Shown: one piece after another, positions 16,286 to 24,418 of the stretch
Numbering within the stretch: position 1 is the first letter of the stretch
How the letters are laid out: the number at the start of each line of letters is the position of its first letter
From: an uncultured Acidimicrobiaceae bacterium
GTDB taxonomy: Bacteria; Actinomycetota; Acidimicrobiia; Spongiisociales; UBA5794
NCBI GenBank assembly: GCA_947258375.1
Contig: CAMYIJ010000018.1
Span: 1-44,262 of the forward strand
DNA: 44,262 nucleotides
Direction: 5' to 3'
Translations under genes and position numbers: made by a program
Notes under the pieces: generated by a model
Seen by the model: only the letters and a program-made list of their open reading frames with translations
What the model was told of the DNA's origin: nothing
Database searches by the model: none

Positions 16286-19020
16286 CAGACGGTCACCAGA
16301 TCCTCGAGCTCGGCCTCGATCGCGACGACACGATCGGCGCGGTGGGTCTTCTTAGTAGCCATGACCAGCAAGCTTGGCAGCACCAGGAGCGATGCCGCCA
16401 ATGCCAGGGCGATCATGACCGCCGTCAGCAGACCGAACGTGGAGAAGATCGGCGTCGGCGCGGTTGCCATGACGGCGAATCCGAGCACCGATGTCAGCGC
16501 CGAGAGCACCAGCGCTCCTCCGGTGCCGGCACCCGCGCGGCGCACCGCGACAAGCGGATCATCGACGACCTCGAGTTCCTCGCGGTATCGGGCGGTGAAG
16601 TGTGTCGAGAAGTCGATACCGACGCCGACGGCGATGGCGGCGATGGTCGCCGTCACCACGTTCACGGTGAAGCCGGCGACTGCCATGAAGGCGTAGATCC
16701 CGGCGACGACGAACCCAATCGGGATGACCGACACCAGAGCAAAACGCACCGAACGCAGAATGAGACCCGCGATCAGCAACGTGATCAGCATCGCCAGCGG
16801 CAGTGACGTCAGCATCGAGCTCGTGAACGAGTTCATGCTCTCGTACTGCGCGATTACGTCTCCGGACACCGATGCGGTCAGGCCGGGCTGTTCCAACTCG
16901 AGAGCGAGGGCCTGTGCTTCGAGGGTGTCCCACACCGGCACGATCACGGAACCGTCGGTGAAGCTGCCCACCTGGATGATGATGGCCGTCGCCTGAGCGG
17001 TGCTACCGTCGTCGGCGAGCATGCCGGGGACGTCCAGCGGTGTCACCGCGACGCCGCCGTCGGCGGCAGGCACTCCATTGACGGTGATGTAGTCGTATAT
17101 GGCGCGGACGCCGGCAGCCGTATCAGGGATCCCGTTTCCGTCGAGATCGACGAGGCTGGTACCTCGGGCCTCGATGGCGGTGACAACCGACGGCGAATCC
17201 ATCGTCATCCGGACGTAGTCACCGGCGTGGGTGTACACGATGAGGTCGCCCACCGAGTTGCGGCCGAACTCGGCCGGCGAGCGGTCGAGAGCGGCGACGG
17301 TGTCGTCGAGTGCCGCGAGCGCCGCCGGGTCGGTGAGATCGCCCTCGACGAATATGAAGCTGCTGCCCTCACCGTTCGACGGGAAGTGGGCGGCGGTACG
17401 TTCGATCGACTGGGCAAAATCGGTGTCCGAGGACAGGAAGTCGTTGATCTCGAAGCCCGAGTTCACCCCGAGGGCGGTGACCAGGGCGGCGACTCCGAGC
17501 ACGCTTGCCAGCGGCAGTGTGATCCGGCGCCAGCGGGCGACGAACCACGTCAGCGCCCCCGCTGACTTCAGGCCGTGGCCGGCTCCGCGCAGTGCGGGCT
17601 GGGTCGCCTTGCCCTTGAGGGCAGCGCGGCGGTTGCGGCGGCGGGTGGCCCATGCCGGGAAGGCTACGCCGAGCAGGATGAACGCCACGAGCGCTCCCGC
17701 ACCGGCCGCCGGCATGACTGCCGCCAGCGCCACGGTGAGTCCACCGAGGACGGCGATGATCACCATGAGAGTCATGTATAGGGGATGGGAGAAGCGTTTC
17801 TTCGGGTTGCGCCCGACGAACTCCTCCAGACCGACCACGGCTCGCGGGGCGAGCTGGCCGAGGATCACGTAGGCGAAGGCCAGCGAGATAGCGGCCCCGA
17901 TGCCGAACTCGGCGATGCTTTCGGTGCCGGCTGTGATGTTCACGAGGAAGGCGGCAACCGATGTGGCGGCTGCAAGCGAGAGCGGCTTGATGACGGCACG
18001 CATCCCCGCCGGGTAGGCCCGGCGCGGCTCCATACCCTCGACCTGCATCTCGCGAACCCGGCCGACGCCGTGAATGAAGAAGTCGACCCCAAAGCCGATC
18101 ATGGCGATCGGCACTATGAAGGCCAGCAGTAGCGAGCCCATCTTGAGGCCCAGCAGCGCCGAGGTCCCGTAGTAGGCCAGCCCGGTGGCACCCAGGCCGA
18201 CGGCAGCCACAACGGCCGACCAGTAGGAGCGGTGGACAATGGCGATCAACGCCACGATGAGGGCGACGGCGAGGAAGATGAACGGCGCCGATCCGGCGGC
18301 GGCTTCTTCGAACGTCGTGTCGCCGTCGATGGCGATGCCGATCGGATCTGTGAAGGCTGCTTCGGCCTGCAGGTCGGCCTGGACCTCTCGGAGCCAAAGC
18401 TCGGTGTCGAGATAGCTGGAGAAGGTATTCGAGTCGTAGGTGACGTTGGCGATGAATGCGGGGGCCACCCAGTTGAGTGTGCCGTCGACGGCCGTGGTCG
18501 TGGTGGTCGACTCTGAGAGCGAGAAGCGGATGTCGGCGGTCGGTGCGTCCGGGTTCAGCACGGCAGTCACGGCCGCGGCGATCTCGGCGTCGGTGGCGCC
18601 TGTGATGCCGCCGGCCAGGCTGTCGTTGACCACATCGCCGATCGAGAAGATGCCCGGGGTCGAGGTCCCGGTGTCGGCGTCGAAACTGTCGACGAGATGC
18701 CCGGCGTGCGTCGCGTCGGCGCGTACCCGCTGCTCGGCGGCATACCACTCCCTGATTGCATCCGGCGCCAGCGCGTTGCCGTCCGGTGCTTCCACCAGGA
18801 AGCTGGCCTGCGAGATGCTGGAGTCGGAATGCAGCGTGGCGTCGGCTCGCTCCAATGTCGTGAAGATCTCACCTTCGGGGTCGAAGGCAGGCTCGGAGTC
18901 GTCGGCGACAAATGAGCCGCCAACTGCGAGCCCGATCACAAGTACGAGAGCAAGCGCTGTGACAGACCGGACGTGGCGTCCGATCCAGTCGTAGATTCTG
19001 TAGGTCGTTCGAGTTTCCAT
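16285..19020 (-). CDS. MMPL/RND-superfamily transporter
   Basis: This 911-residue protein has the RND double layout: a membrane helix near residues 16-38, a large outer loop of about 220 residues, a cluster of membrane helices with FGVDFFIHGVGRVRE, a second long outer loop, and a second helix cluster with VGVGIDFSTHFTARYREE. The paired GxGxDF motifs in helices of the two halves suit proton-driven transport. MMPL proteins export lipids or hydrophobic compounds in actinobacteria. ATG at 19020 was chosen (GGAGGGG about 12 bases upstream); the frame is open up to 19137 but that part runs toward the palindromic element. It overlaps the kinase start, so it is the first gene of the unit. Confidence 0.9.
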   Translation of the reverse strand: METRTTYRIYDWIGRHVRSVTALALVLVIGLAVGGSFVADDSEPAFDPEGEIFTTLERADATLHSDSSISQASFLVEAPDGNALAPDAIREWYAAEQRVRADATHAGHLVDSFDADTGTSTPGIFSIGDVVNDSLAGGITGATDAEIAAAVTAVLNPDAPTADIRFSLSESTTTTTAVDGTLNWVAPAFIANVTYDSNTFSSYLDTELWLREVQADLQAEAAFTDPIGIAIDGDTTFEEAAAGSAPFIFLAVALIVALIAIVHRSYWSAVVAAVGLGATGLAYYGTSALLGLKMGSLLLAFIVPIAMIGFGVDFFIHGVGRVREMQVEGMEPRRAYPAGMRAVIKPLSLAAATSVAAFLVNITAGTESIAEFGIGAAISLAFAYVILGQLAPRAVVGLEEFVGRNPKKRFSHPLYMTLMVIIAVLGGLTVALAAVMPAAGAGALVAFILLGVAFPAWATRRRNRRAALKGKATQPALRGAGHGLKSAGALTWFVARWRRITLPLASVLGVAALVTALGVNSGFEINDFLSSDTDFAQSIERTAAHFPSNGEGSSFIFVEGDLTDPAALAALDDTVAALDRSPAEFGRNSVGDLIVYTHAGDYVRMTMDSPSVVTAIEARGTSLVDLDGNGIPDTAAGVRAIYDYITVNGVPAADGGVAVTPLDVPGMLADDGSTAQATAIIIQVGSFTDGSVIVPVWDTLEAQALALELEQPGLTASVSGDVIAQYESMNSFTSSMLTSLPLAMLITLLIAGLILRSVRFALVSVIPIGFVVAGIYAFMAVAGFTVNVVTATIAAIAVGVGIDFSTHFTARYREELEVVDDPLVAVRRAGAGTGGALVLSALTSVLGFAVMATAPTPIFSTFGLLTAVMIALALAASLLVLPSLLVMATKKTHRADRVVAIEAELEDLVTV

Positions 19021-19139
19021 CGGGTTGTCTGCCCCTCCATACGGATACGTCTGTACACGTATGGTCTGCGACAACCCGTCCGCCGTCTTCGCCCACAGGA
19101 GCGAATCGTGTCTCCCCCGGGTGGGGGATTCCCCCAATA

Positions 19140-19191
19140 CCGTTCATGCGGACATCCGCGCCGATATTGGCGCGCATGTCCGCAAGAACGG
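19140..19191. repeat. Palindromic element copy R3
   Basis: Imperfect palindrome CCGTTCATGCGGACAT...ATGTCCGCAAGAACGG with core CGCGCCGATATTGGCGCG. It differs from the perfect copy R2 at a few positions (T to A in the left arm, one core base). It lies about 64 bases beyond the MscS gene stop and about 120 bases upstream of the MMPL transporter start. It could end MscS transcription; it is too far from the transporter start to be called its operator. Confidence 0.9.
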
Positions 19192-19254
19192 GGGGAGGCC
19201 TGCAAGCCGCCGTAGGTTGTTAGCCAACTCGCCGGAAGTGCGGCACGCGTTTCG

Positions 19255-20376
19255 CTAGCCGGCTTCGCCTTCTTCGGCGACTTTCGGTGTCAGGTCGACT
19301 TGCGGGACGGGCGCCCTTTGGCGAGGGGAGCCGTCGGTAGCAACCTCGTTGATCCACACGGTCCGCTGCGGGAAGGGGATTTCGATGCCGTGTTCGTCGA
19401 AGGCGTCCTTGAGGCGGCGCCGGATCTCACGGGCGGTCGACCATTGCTCGGCAGGTTCGACCTTGACGACGAGCCGGATCGAGATGGAGTCGGCGCCGAA
19501 CCGCTCGACACCCCAGATTTCGGGCTCCTCGAGCACCGTGGCATTGGGGAGGGCGGCATGCCAGACCTCGTCCGCTACCTGCTTGATGACCGCCATGGCG
19601 CGATCGAGGTCGGTGTCGTAGGCCACCTCGACATCGAGCACGGCCCGCGCCCACGCCTGTGACTTGTTGGCGACCCTCCGGATCTCGCCGTTGGGTACGT
19701 GCCACAGTGTCCCGTTCACGTCACGGATCTTGGTGATCCGCAGCTTGACCTCCTCGACGGCTCCGGCCGCATCGCCGACGTCGACGATATCTCCGACCCC
19801 GTATTGGTCTTCGACGAGCATGAAGATGCCGGAGAGGAAATCCTTCACCAGGCTCTGGGCGCCAAAACCGAAGGCGATGCCGACGATACCGGCGGATGCG
19901 ATCAGGGGACCGAGATTGACGTCGAACTCGGACAGGGCCATGAATGCGGCAACCGTGTAGATGACCAGCGCGGCCACAGAGCGGAGCACACTACCGAGCG
20001 TTTCCGTCCGCTGCCGTCCCCGTTCGGCCTTGATGGTCGCCCGCAGTTCTCGCTTGGCGGCGAGGTCGCGGAGCACTTCCAGGCGCCACGGTTCGTCGGC
20101 GGGCTCGATGGTCTCCTCCCTGGCGGCCTTCTCATCGTGGGAGGCGGCGATCTCGGCGATGGTGCGATCGATGATCCGGCGCACGATGCGGTTGATGACC
20201 CATGCCGCGAAGAAGATCAGGACGACCTTGACCGGCCTTATGAGGAAGTCGGCGGTTTCGGCGAGAGCCTCGCTCTCAGTAGCGTCGAACACGAGCTCAC
20301 AGAGAAAACGGGGGTCACTGCCACATGCGTCGTTGAGGGGGGTCTGGAACAGCGCGAGGAGGAATCCGGGATACAT
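19255..20376 (-). CDS. MscS-family mechanosensitive ion channel
   Basis: This 373-residue protein has membrane helices near residues 45-68 and 125-150, and the pore-lining helix with the MscS signature SAGIVGIAFGFGAQSLVKDF. The beta domain follows (DQYGVGDIVDVG, GAVEEVKLRITKIRDVNGTL, VPNGEI) and then the C-terminal alpha/beta domain ending in PFPQRTVWI. It should release solutes under hypo-osmotic shock. A charged stretch at about 85-115 (EETIEPADEPWRLEVLRDL) sits between helices 1 and 2. ATG at 20376 was preferred over TTG at 20397. Divergent from the nicotinamidase gene. Confidence 0.92.
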   Translation of the reverse strand: MYPGFLLALFQTPLNDACGSDPRFLCELVFDATESEALAETADFLIRPVKVVLIFFAAWVINRIVRRIIDRTIAEIAASHDEKAAREETIEPADEPWRLEVLRDLAAKRELRATIKAERGRQRTETLGSVLRSVAALVIYTVAAFMALSEFDVNLGPLIASAGIVGIAFGFGAQSLVKDFLSGIFMLVEDQYGVGDIVDVGDAAGAVEEVKLRITKIRDVNGTLWHVPNGEIRRVANKSQAWARAVLDVEVAYDTDLDRAMAVIKQVADEVWHAALPNATVLEEPEIWGVERFGADSISIRLVVKVEPAEQWSTAREIRRRLKDAFDEHGIEIPFPQRTVWINEVATDGSPRQRAPVPQVDLTPKVAEEGEAG

Positions 20377-20448
20377 CAGGGCCGACGATAGAAACAAACC
20401 CGGCCCGCGCCGAGGACCCCGGGCGAGCGGCGCGGTATCGTTTGCTCC

Positions 20449-21048
20449 ATGACGGAGTCAACGACGTACGTATACGACCAGCAGACAGCCCTCATCGTCG
20501 TCGATGTGCAGAACGACTTCGCCGATCCCAGCGGTTCGCTGTATGTACGCGACGGCGCGCTGGCGGTGCGGTTCATCAACGAGGCGATTGCCGCCGCGGC
20601 GGCTGCCGGCGCCTTTGTCGTATACACACAGGACTGGCATCCGGAGAGCACGCCGCACTTTGCGAAGGATGGCGGCGTCTGGCCGGTGCACTGCGTGGCT
20701 GGGGAGTGGGGCAGCCAGTTCCATCCCAACCTGTCTGTGGCCGGCCCTACGGTGAGGAAGGGCACTTCCGGCGAAGACGGCTACTCCGGCTTCACGATGC
20801 GCGATCCGGCGAGCGGCGCCGAGAGTTCTACTGAGCTGGAGGACATGCTGCGGGAACGGACCATTGAGCGAGTCGCCGTGCTGGGCCTGGCGACCGACTA
20901 CTGCGTGAAGGCAACTGCGGTCGATGCGGCTCGGCTTGGCTTCGCGACGACCCTGCTGACCGACGGAGTGCGGGCGGTGAACCTGGCACCCGGCGACGGT
21001 GCTCGCGCCGTGGCCGAGATGGTTGCTGCGGGCGTCGCGATCGGGTGA
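20449..21048 (+). CDS. pncA: Nicotinamidase (isochorismatase family)
   Basis: This 199-residue protein has the nicotinamidase catalytic triad Asp19 (VVDVQNDF), Lys104 (VRKGTSGEDGYSGF) and Cys152 (GLATDYCVKATA). Metal ligands Asp62, His64 and His70 in QDWHPESTPHF have the same spacing as in PncA. It converts nicotinamide to nicotinate for NAD salvage; nicotinate phosphoribosyltransferase, the next enzyme, is encoded nearby at 22130-23668. The ATG has no Shine-Dalgarno sequence; TATCGT about 11 bases upstream fits a TANNNT -10 box, so the transcript may have almost no leader. Confidence 0.92.
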   Translation: MTESTTYVYDQQTALIVVDVQNDFADPSGSLYVRDGALAVRFINEAIAAAAAAGAFVVYTQDWHPESTPHFAKDGGVWPVHCVAGEWGSQFHPNLSVAGPTVRKGTSGEDGYSGFTMRDPASGAESSTELEDMLRERTIERVAVLGLATDYCVKATAVDAARLGFATTLLTDGVRAVNLAPGDGARAVAEMVAAGVAIG

Positions 21049-21057
21049 GGGGCGCCC

Positions 21058-22116
21058 ATGTGGCGATTCCGTAGCAACGGACCGGGGGCCGGCTTCTGCG
21101 TCGAGAGCGGTGAGGACGTGTTCCTCCTTTCGCAGCCAGGCTTCATCGAAAGAATCCGCCATTTCGTGTGGTATGGGATGCCGGCGATGGGATCGTGGGG
21201 CTGTCCCAACGGCCACGACGTCGCCGGGACCATAGGATCGACCCGGCAGCTCACGGCGAGCCCCCTGTCCCGGCTCCTGCGGGTTCCGATAGAGGTAGCA
21301 CGGGCGATCCATGAGGCGCGCTCCATTGATCCGGTGCCCGCCACCTACCTGATCGCGGCGGGGTTGGGCGCCGTGATTGGGATCGTTCTCGACCTGTGGG
21401 TGGGCTGGCCGTGGTGGCTCGTGACGTTGGGCGTGGTGGCGGCTGTATGGCTGTTGTTCCTGGCGTCGGCCTTCCGCGCCGATAGTCGTCGCCACCTGGC
21501 TGGGCGGCTCCGCCACCTGGTTGACCCGCACGGCCAACAACGGCGTGATCTAGAGGATTTCACGACTCGGGTGAACGCCGGAGCTATCCGGGCATATGGC
21601 GTTCCCTGCTGGGAGGGGCCGCTCGGCCTGGGCGGCTGGACCGGGCGGGACGCCGAGATCTCCTCCGTCCGCTTGGCGCACCGCACTAGTCGCGGCGACT
21701 CTATGCCCGCCATCGAGGTTGAGTTCCACTCCTCGGCGCGCCATTACCGACGCGGTCTTCGCGAGGAACTGCTCGAGGTCTTCATGTTCGACTCGCTCGA
21801 GCGGCCCGAGCCGGCTGCATCCGACGATTTCGTGCAGCGGATGCACCGGTGGCGTTGGCAGGCGCTCCAGCAGAGCCCGCCGATGTGGGAGGAGGCATCG
21901 ATCGACGTGGACGACGCGGCCGTTGTCTTCGACGTCTTGCAGCGGCCGGGCGCCTTCGTCGCGATCGCCGCGGTCGGCGGCCACTATCTCGCGGTGAAGG
22001 CCCGCGGCTTCGAGCCGGGCAGCTTCTCCGTCGTTGCCGTCAATGACATTGCACCATATGTGGAAGGCACATTGGCAGCCAAAGAGGCCCACCGTAGGGA
22101 GAACGATGAGGACTAG
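21058..22116 (+). CDS. Hypothetical protein with two membrane helices
   Basis: I do not recognise this 352-residue protein. It has an N-terminal soluble part of about 90 residues with WGCPNGHDVAG (a lone Cys-x4-His), two close membrane helices at about 95-140 (LIAAGLGAVIGIVLDLWVGW and WLVTLGVVAAVWLLFLASAF), and a soluble C-terminal half of about 210 residues with many Arg and Glu residues. ATG at 21058 has GAGGGG about 6 bases upstream and lies 9 bases after the nicotinamidase stop, so the two are probably cotranscribed. It converges with the NAPRTase gene (13 bases apart). Codon use matches neighbours. Confidence 0.75.
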   Translation: MWRFRSNGPGAGFCVESGEDVFLLSQPGFIERIRHFVWYGMPAMGSWGCPNGHDVAGTIGSTRQLTASPLSRLLRVPIEVARAIHEARSIDPVPATYLIAAGLGAVIGIVLDLWVGWPWWLVTLGVVAAVWLLFLASAFRADSRRHLAGRLRHLVDPHGQQRRDLEDFTTRVNAGAIRAYGVPCWEGPLGLGGWTGRDAEISSVRLAHRTSRGDSMPAIEVEFHSSARHYRRGLREELLEVFMFDSLERPEPAASDDFVQRMHRWRWQALQQSPPMWEEASIDVDDAAVVFDVLQRPGAFVAIAAVGGHYLAVKARGFEPGSFSVVAVNDIAPYVEGTLAAKEAHRRENDED

Positions 22117-22129
22117 GCCGCTCTTCGGC

Positions 22130-23668
22130 TCAGCCGCCGCGGGCCTCTTCGACCAGGCGGCGTTGCAGGTCCTTGATCTCCTGTGTCAGCGACACGTGGT
22201 AGAAGTGGGGATTGACGAGCCGGCGTACCCCCGGGTCCAGTAGCCCGACGTCGGCGGCGCGTCGCTCCCGCATCTCTGCGATCGTCGGGCTCTCGAGCCG
22301 GGTGCCGTTGTGGAAGACCGGGCGGAGCAGCTCCTCGGCTTCGGCAACCTCGGCCTGCTCCAGGGTACGTTGGACGCCTTCCCGGATCGGATGGTGCAGC
22401 ACCAGCTGCTGCTCACCGGGACGCGGCTCGGCTGCCGTGGCGACCACATCGGCGGTGGCGTAGCCCCGCGAGTCGGTGACCCGCCACACCTGTTTCAAGC
22501 CCGGTATCGGCACTTTGGCCGGCGAATCCGACACCTTGATGGCCGGTTTCCAGGTGCCACCGTCCTCGATCGCCACCAGCTTGCAGACGCCGTCGAGGGC
22601 GGCGTGCCCCTGTGAGGTGATCAACCTGGTGCCGACTCCGTACATCAGTCGCGAAGTCAGATTCGCCGGATCGACGCCGTAGCGGGGCGCCTCCTCCTCG
22701 ATCTGGGAGAGGATCTGCCAAATGGCCAGCTCGTCCAGGTTGCTCGACAGCACGATCGCGACATCGCCAAACCCGGCGTCGTCGAGCTGCTTGGCAGCCT
22801 GGATGCTGAGATACGCAAGGTCACCCGAGTCGAGACGGATGCCGGCCGGCCGGTGGCCGTTCGCCTGCAGTTCCTCGAACACGGTGATTGCATTGGGAAC
22901 GCCGCTCTCGAGAGTGTTGATCGTGTCCACGAGCAGGATGCAGTCGTCCGGGTAGCAGGCCGCAAAGGCGCGGAAGGCTTCGAGCTCTCCCTGGCCGAGA
23001 GCCATGAAGGCCTGCACCATCGAATGGGCGTGGGTGCCCTTCGGGTCGACACCGACGCTGTGCGAGACGCCTACGTTCGATGTGAAGTCGGCGCCGCCGA
23101 TGAGCGCTGCGCGAGCGCCGGCGTTGGTTCCTTCGGCCGGACCGCGGCGCATGCCGAACTCGAGGACTGTGCGGCCCCGGGCCGCCTCATGTACGCGGGA
23201 CGCCTTGGTGGCGATGAGGGTGGGGTAGTTGAGGTGATTGAGGAGCGACGTCTCGAGAATCTGCCCCATGGCCATCGGTCCGGTGATGATCGCCAGCGGC
23301 GCCAGCGGGTGCACAACCCGGCCTTCGGCTACGGCTCGCACCTCGATGTCCCGGAAGTGCCCGGCGGTCGCGAGCCAGTCGAGGAAGGGCCGATCGAATC
23401 GGGGTTCGCCGGTTGAGGTCGTCTGGCTTGCCAGCAATTCGAGTTCGGCGGCGCCGAAGTGGGCCGTCTCCATCCATGCCAGGAGGGGGTCGAGGCCGGC
23501 GAAGACGCAATAGCCCGCCTGATGGGTCCCGTAATCCGGATAGCTGCGGAATGTGTAGTCGAACTGGGCGGGTCGCTCGTGGATGCCCTCGCGGAAGTAC
23601 GTCTGGGCCATCGTCAACTGGTACTGGTCGGTGAAGAGGATTCCGGCCGTGCTGTCGCTGGTGGTCAT
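22130..23668 (-). CDS. pncB: Nicotinate phosphoribosyltransferase
   Basis: This 512-residue protein begins LFTDQYQLTMAQTYF, the standard NAPRTase N-terminus, and continues with FEFGMRRG-like LEFGMRRGPAEGTNAGAR, GTHAHSMVQAF (the catalytic His region), LLVDTINTLESG and GIRLDSGDLAYLS. It makes nicotinate mononucleotide from nicotinate and PRPP, with ATP hydrolysis. Together with the nicotinamidase at 20449 it completes nicotinamide salvage to NaMN. ATG at 23668 was chosen; the open frame further upstream (to 24154) overlaps the vapBC genes and is not coding. It ends convergently with the hypothetical membrane gene. Confidence 0.93.
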   Translation of the reverse strand: MTTSDSTAGILFTDQYQLTMAQTYFREGIHERPAQFDYTFRSYPDYGTHQAGYCVFAGLDPLLAWMETAHFGAAELELLASQTTSTGEPRFDRPFLDWLATAGHFRDIEVRAVAEGRVVHPLAPLAIITGPMAMGQILETSLLNHLNYPTLIATKASRVHEAARGRTVLEFGMRRGPAEGTNAGARAALIGGADFTSNVGVSHSVGVDPKGTHAHSMVQAFMALGQGELEAFRAFAACYPDDCILLVDTINTLESGVPNAITVFEELQANGHRPAGIRLDSGDLAYLSIQAAKQLDDAGFGDVAIVLSSNLDELAIWQILSQIEEEAPRYGVDPANLTSRLMYGVGTRLITSQGHAALDGVCKLVAIEDGGTWKPAIKVSDSPAKVPIPGLKQVWRVTDSRGYATADVVATAAEPRPGEQQLVLHHPIREGVQRTLEQAEVAEAEELLRPVFHNGTRLESPTIAEMRERRAADVGLLDPGVRRLVNPHFYHVSLTQEIKDLQRRLVEEARGG

Positions 23669-23755
23669 GGGTCCATGCTGGCACGCGGTGGTCGTCGCGG
23701 CGACTGGGGATGGGAGGCCGGCATCCGTTCTTGTCGTAGCCACCCGGTACGGTGT

Positions 23756-23784
23756 GTATATAGCTAAGGAAGCGAGGTATATAC
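23756..23784. promoter_or_regulatory. VapBC promoter/operator candidate
   Basis: GTATATA at 23756-23762 and the palindrome GTATATAC at 23777-23784 form an inverted pair just upstream of the vapB start; AT-rich repeats are rare in this GC-rich window. TTGTCG at 23731 followed 18 bases later by TGTATA, or TATACT at 23780, could be promoter boxes. VapBC complexes normally bind inverted repeats over their own promoter, so this is a likely autoregulatory site. It rests on symmetry and position only. Confidence 0.45.
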
Positions 23785-23788
23785 TGAT

Positions 23789-23983
23789 GTGGCTGTGACC
23801 AAACGATTGATCGACATTGACGACGAACTGTTGGCGGCCGCGCAGCGAGTCCTGGGAGCATCGACGATGGCCGAGACGGTGCGGGTGGCACTGCGGCAGC
23901 TGGCCAACCGCGATCCCGGCGACGAGTACGTGCGCCTGCTGGCGACGCTGGAACCCAAAGACAGAACCGAGATGTGGCGCTAG
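23789..23983 (+). CDS. vapB: VapB-type antitoxin
   Basis: A 64-residue protein starting MAVTKRLIDIDDELLAAAQR, followed by a helix with STMAETVRVALRQLANR, as in the VapB antitoxin family (DNA-binding N-terminus, toxin-neutralising C-terminus). The GTG start at 23789 is used; a second in-frame GTG lies at 23795. The stop TAG overlaps the toxin GTG at 23983. The C-terminal tail (EYVRLLATLEPKDRTEMWR) is the expected toxin-binding part. A candidate operator lies immediately upstream. Confidence 0.88.
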   Translation: MAVTKRLIDIDDELLAAAQRVLGASTMAETVRVALRQLANRDPGDEYVRLLATLEPKDRTEMWR

Positions 23984-24396
23984 TGGGCGGCTATCTGGCC
24001 GACACCAGTGTGCTCCACCGCGTCGCCCGATCGACTGAGGTGGCCGCTCGGGTCGCGGCCTTGCGTAACGCCCACGAGCTGTGGACCTGCGACGTCGTGA
24101 CACTGGAACTCGGCTACAGCGCCCGCAACGCTCGAGAGTGGGCAGCCATCTCATCCGTGCAGCGCCGGCTGCGACAGGCGAGGGTTACAGAGCAGGTGAC
24201 GGCGCGGGCCATCGAGGTGCAGGGTCTGTTGGCGGCGGCGGGCCACCACCGGTTGCCGATCAGCGACCTCGTTGTTGCCGCCGCCGCGGAGGCAGCCTTA
24301 GTGGCCGTCCTTCACTACGACAGTGACTTCGACACGATCGCCGGGGTCACGGAGCAGCCGGTGGAGTGGGCTCAGCCGGCGGGCGCTGTCGATTAG
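23983..24396 (+). CDS. vapC: VapC-type PIN-domain toxin ribonuclease
   Basis: A 137-residue PIN-domain protein with the acidic active-site residues Asp7 (LADTSVL), Glu42 (VTLELGYSA), Asp95 (PISDLVVAA) and Asp113/Asp115 (HYDSDFDTIA). VapC toxins cleave tRNA or rRNA with Mg2+ when released from VapB. GTG at 23983 overlaps the antitoxin stop (TAGTG) and gives the standard short N-terminus; GTG at 23974 would add three residues. All catalytic residues are present, so it should be active. It converges with the LOG-family gene (22 bases apart). Confidence 0.9.
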   Translation: MGGYLADTSVLHRVARSTEVAARVAALRNAHELWTCDVVTLELGYSARNAREWAAISSVQRRLRQARVTEQVTARAIEVQGLLAAAGHHRLPISDLVVAAAAEAALVAVLHYDSDFDTIAGVTEQPVEWAQPAGAVD

Positions 24397-24418
24397 TCCG
24401 CACTGTGCCTTCAGCGGG

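Noticed and set aside
23669..24154. Upstream extension of the nicotinate phosphoribosyltransferase
   Set aside because: The extended frame runs through vapBC on the opposite strand, while the family N-terminus matches the ATG at 23668.
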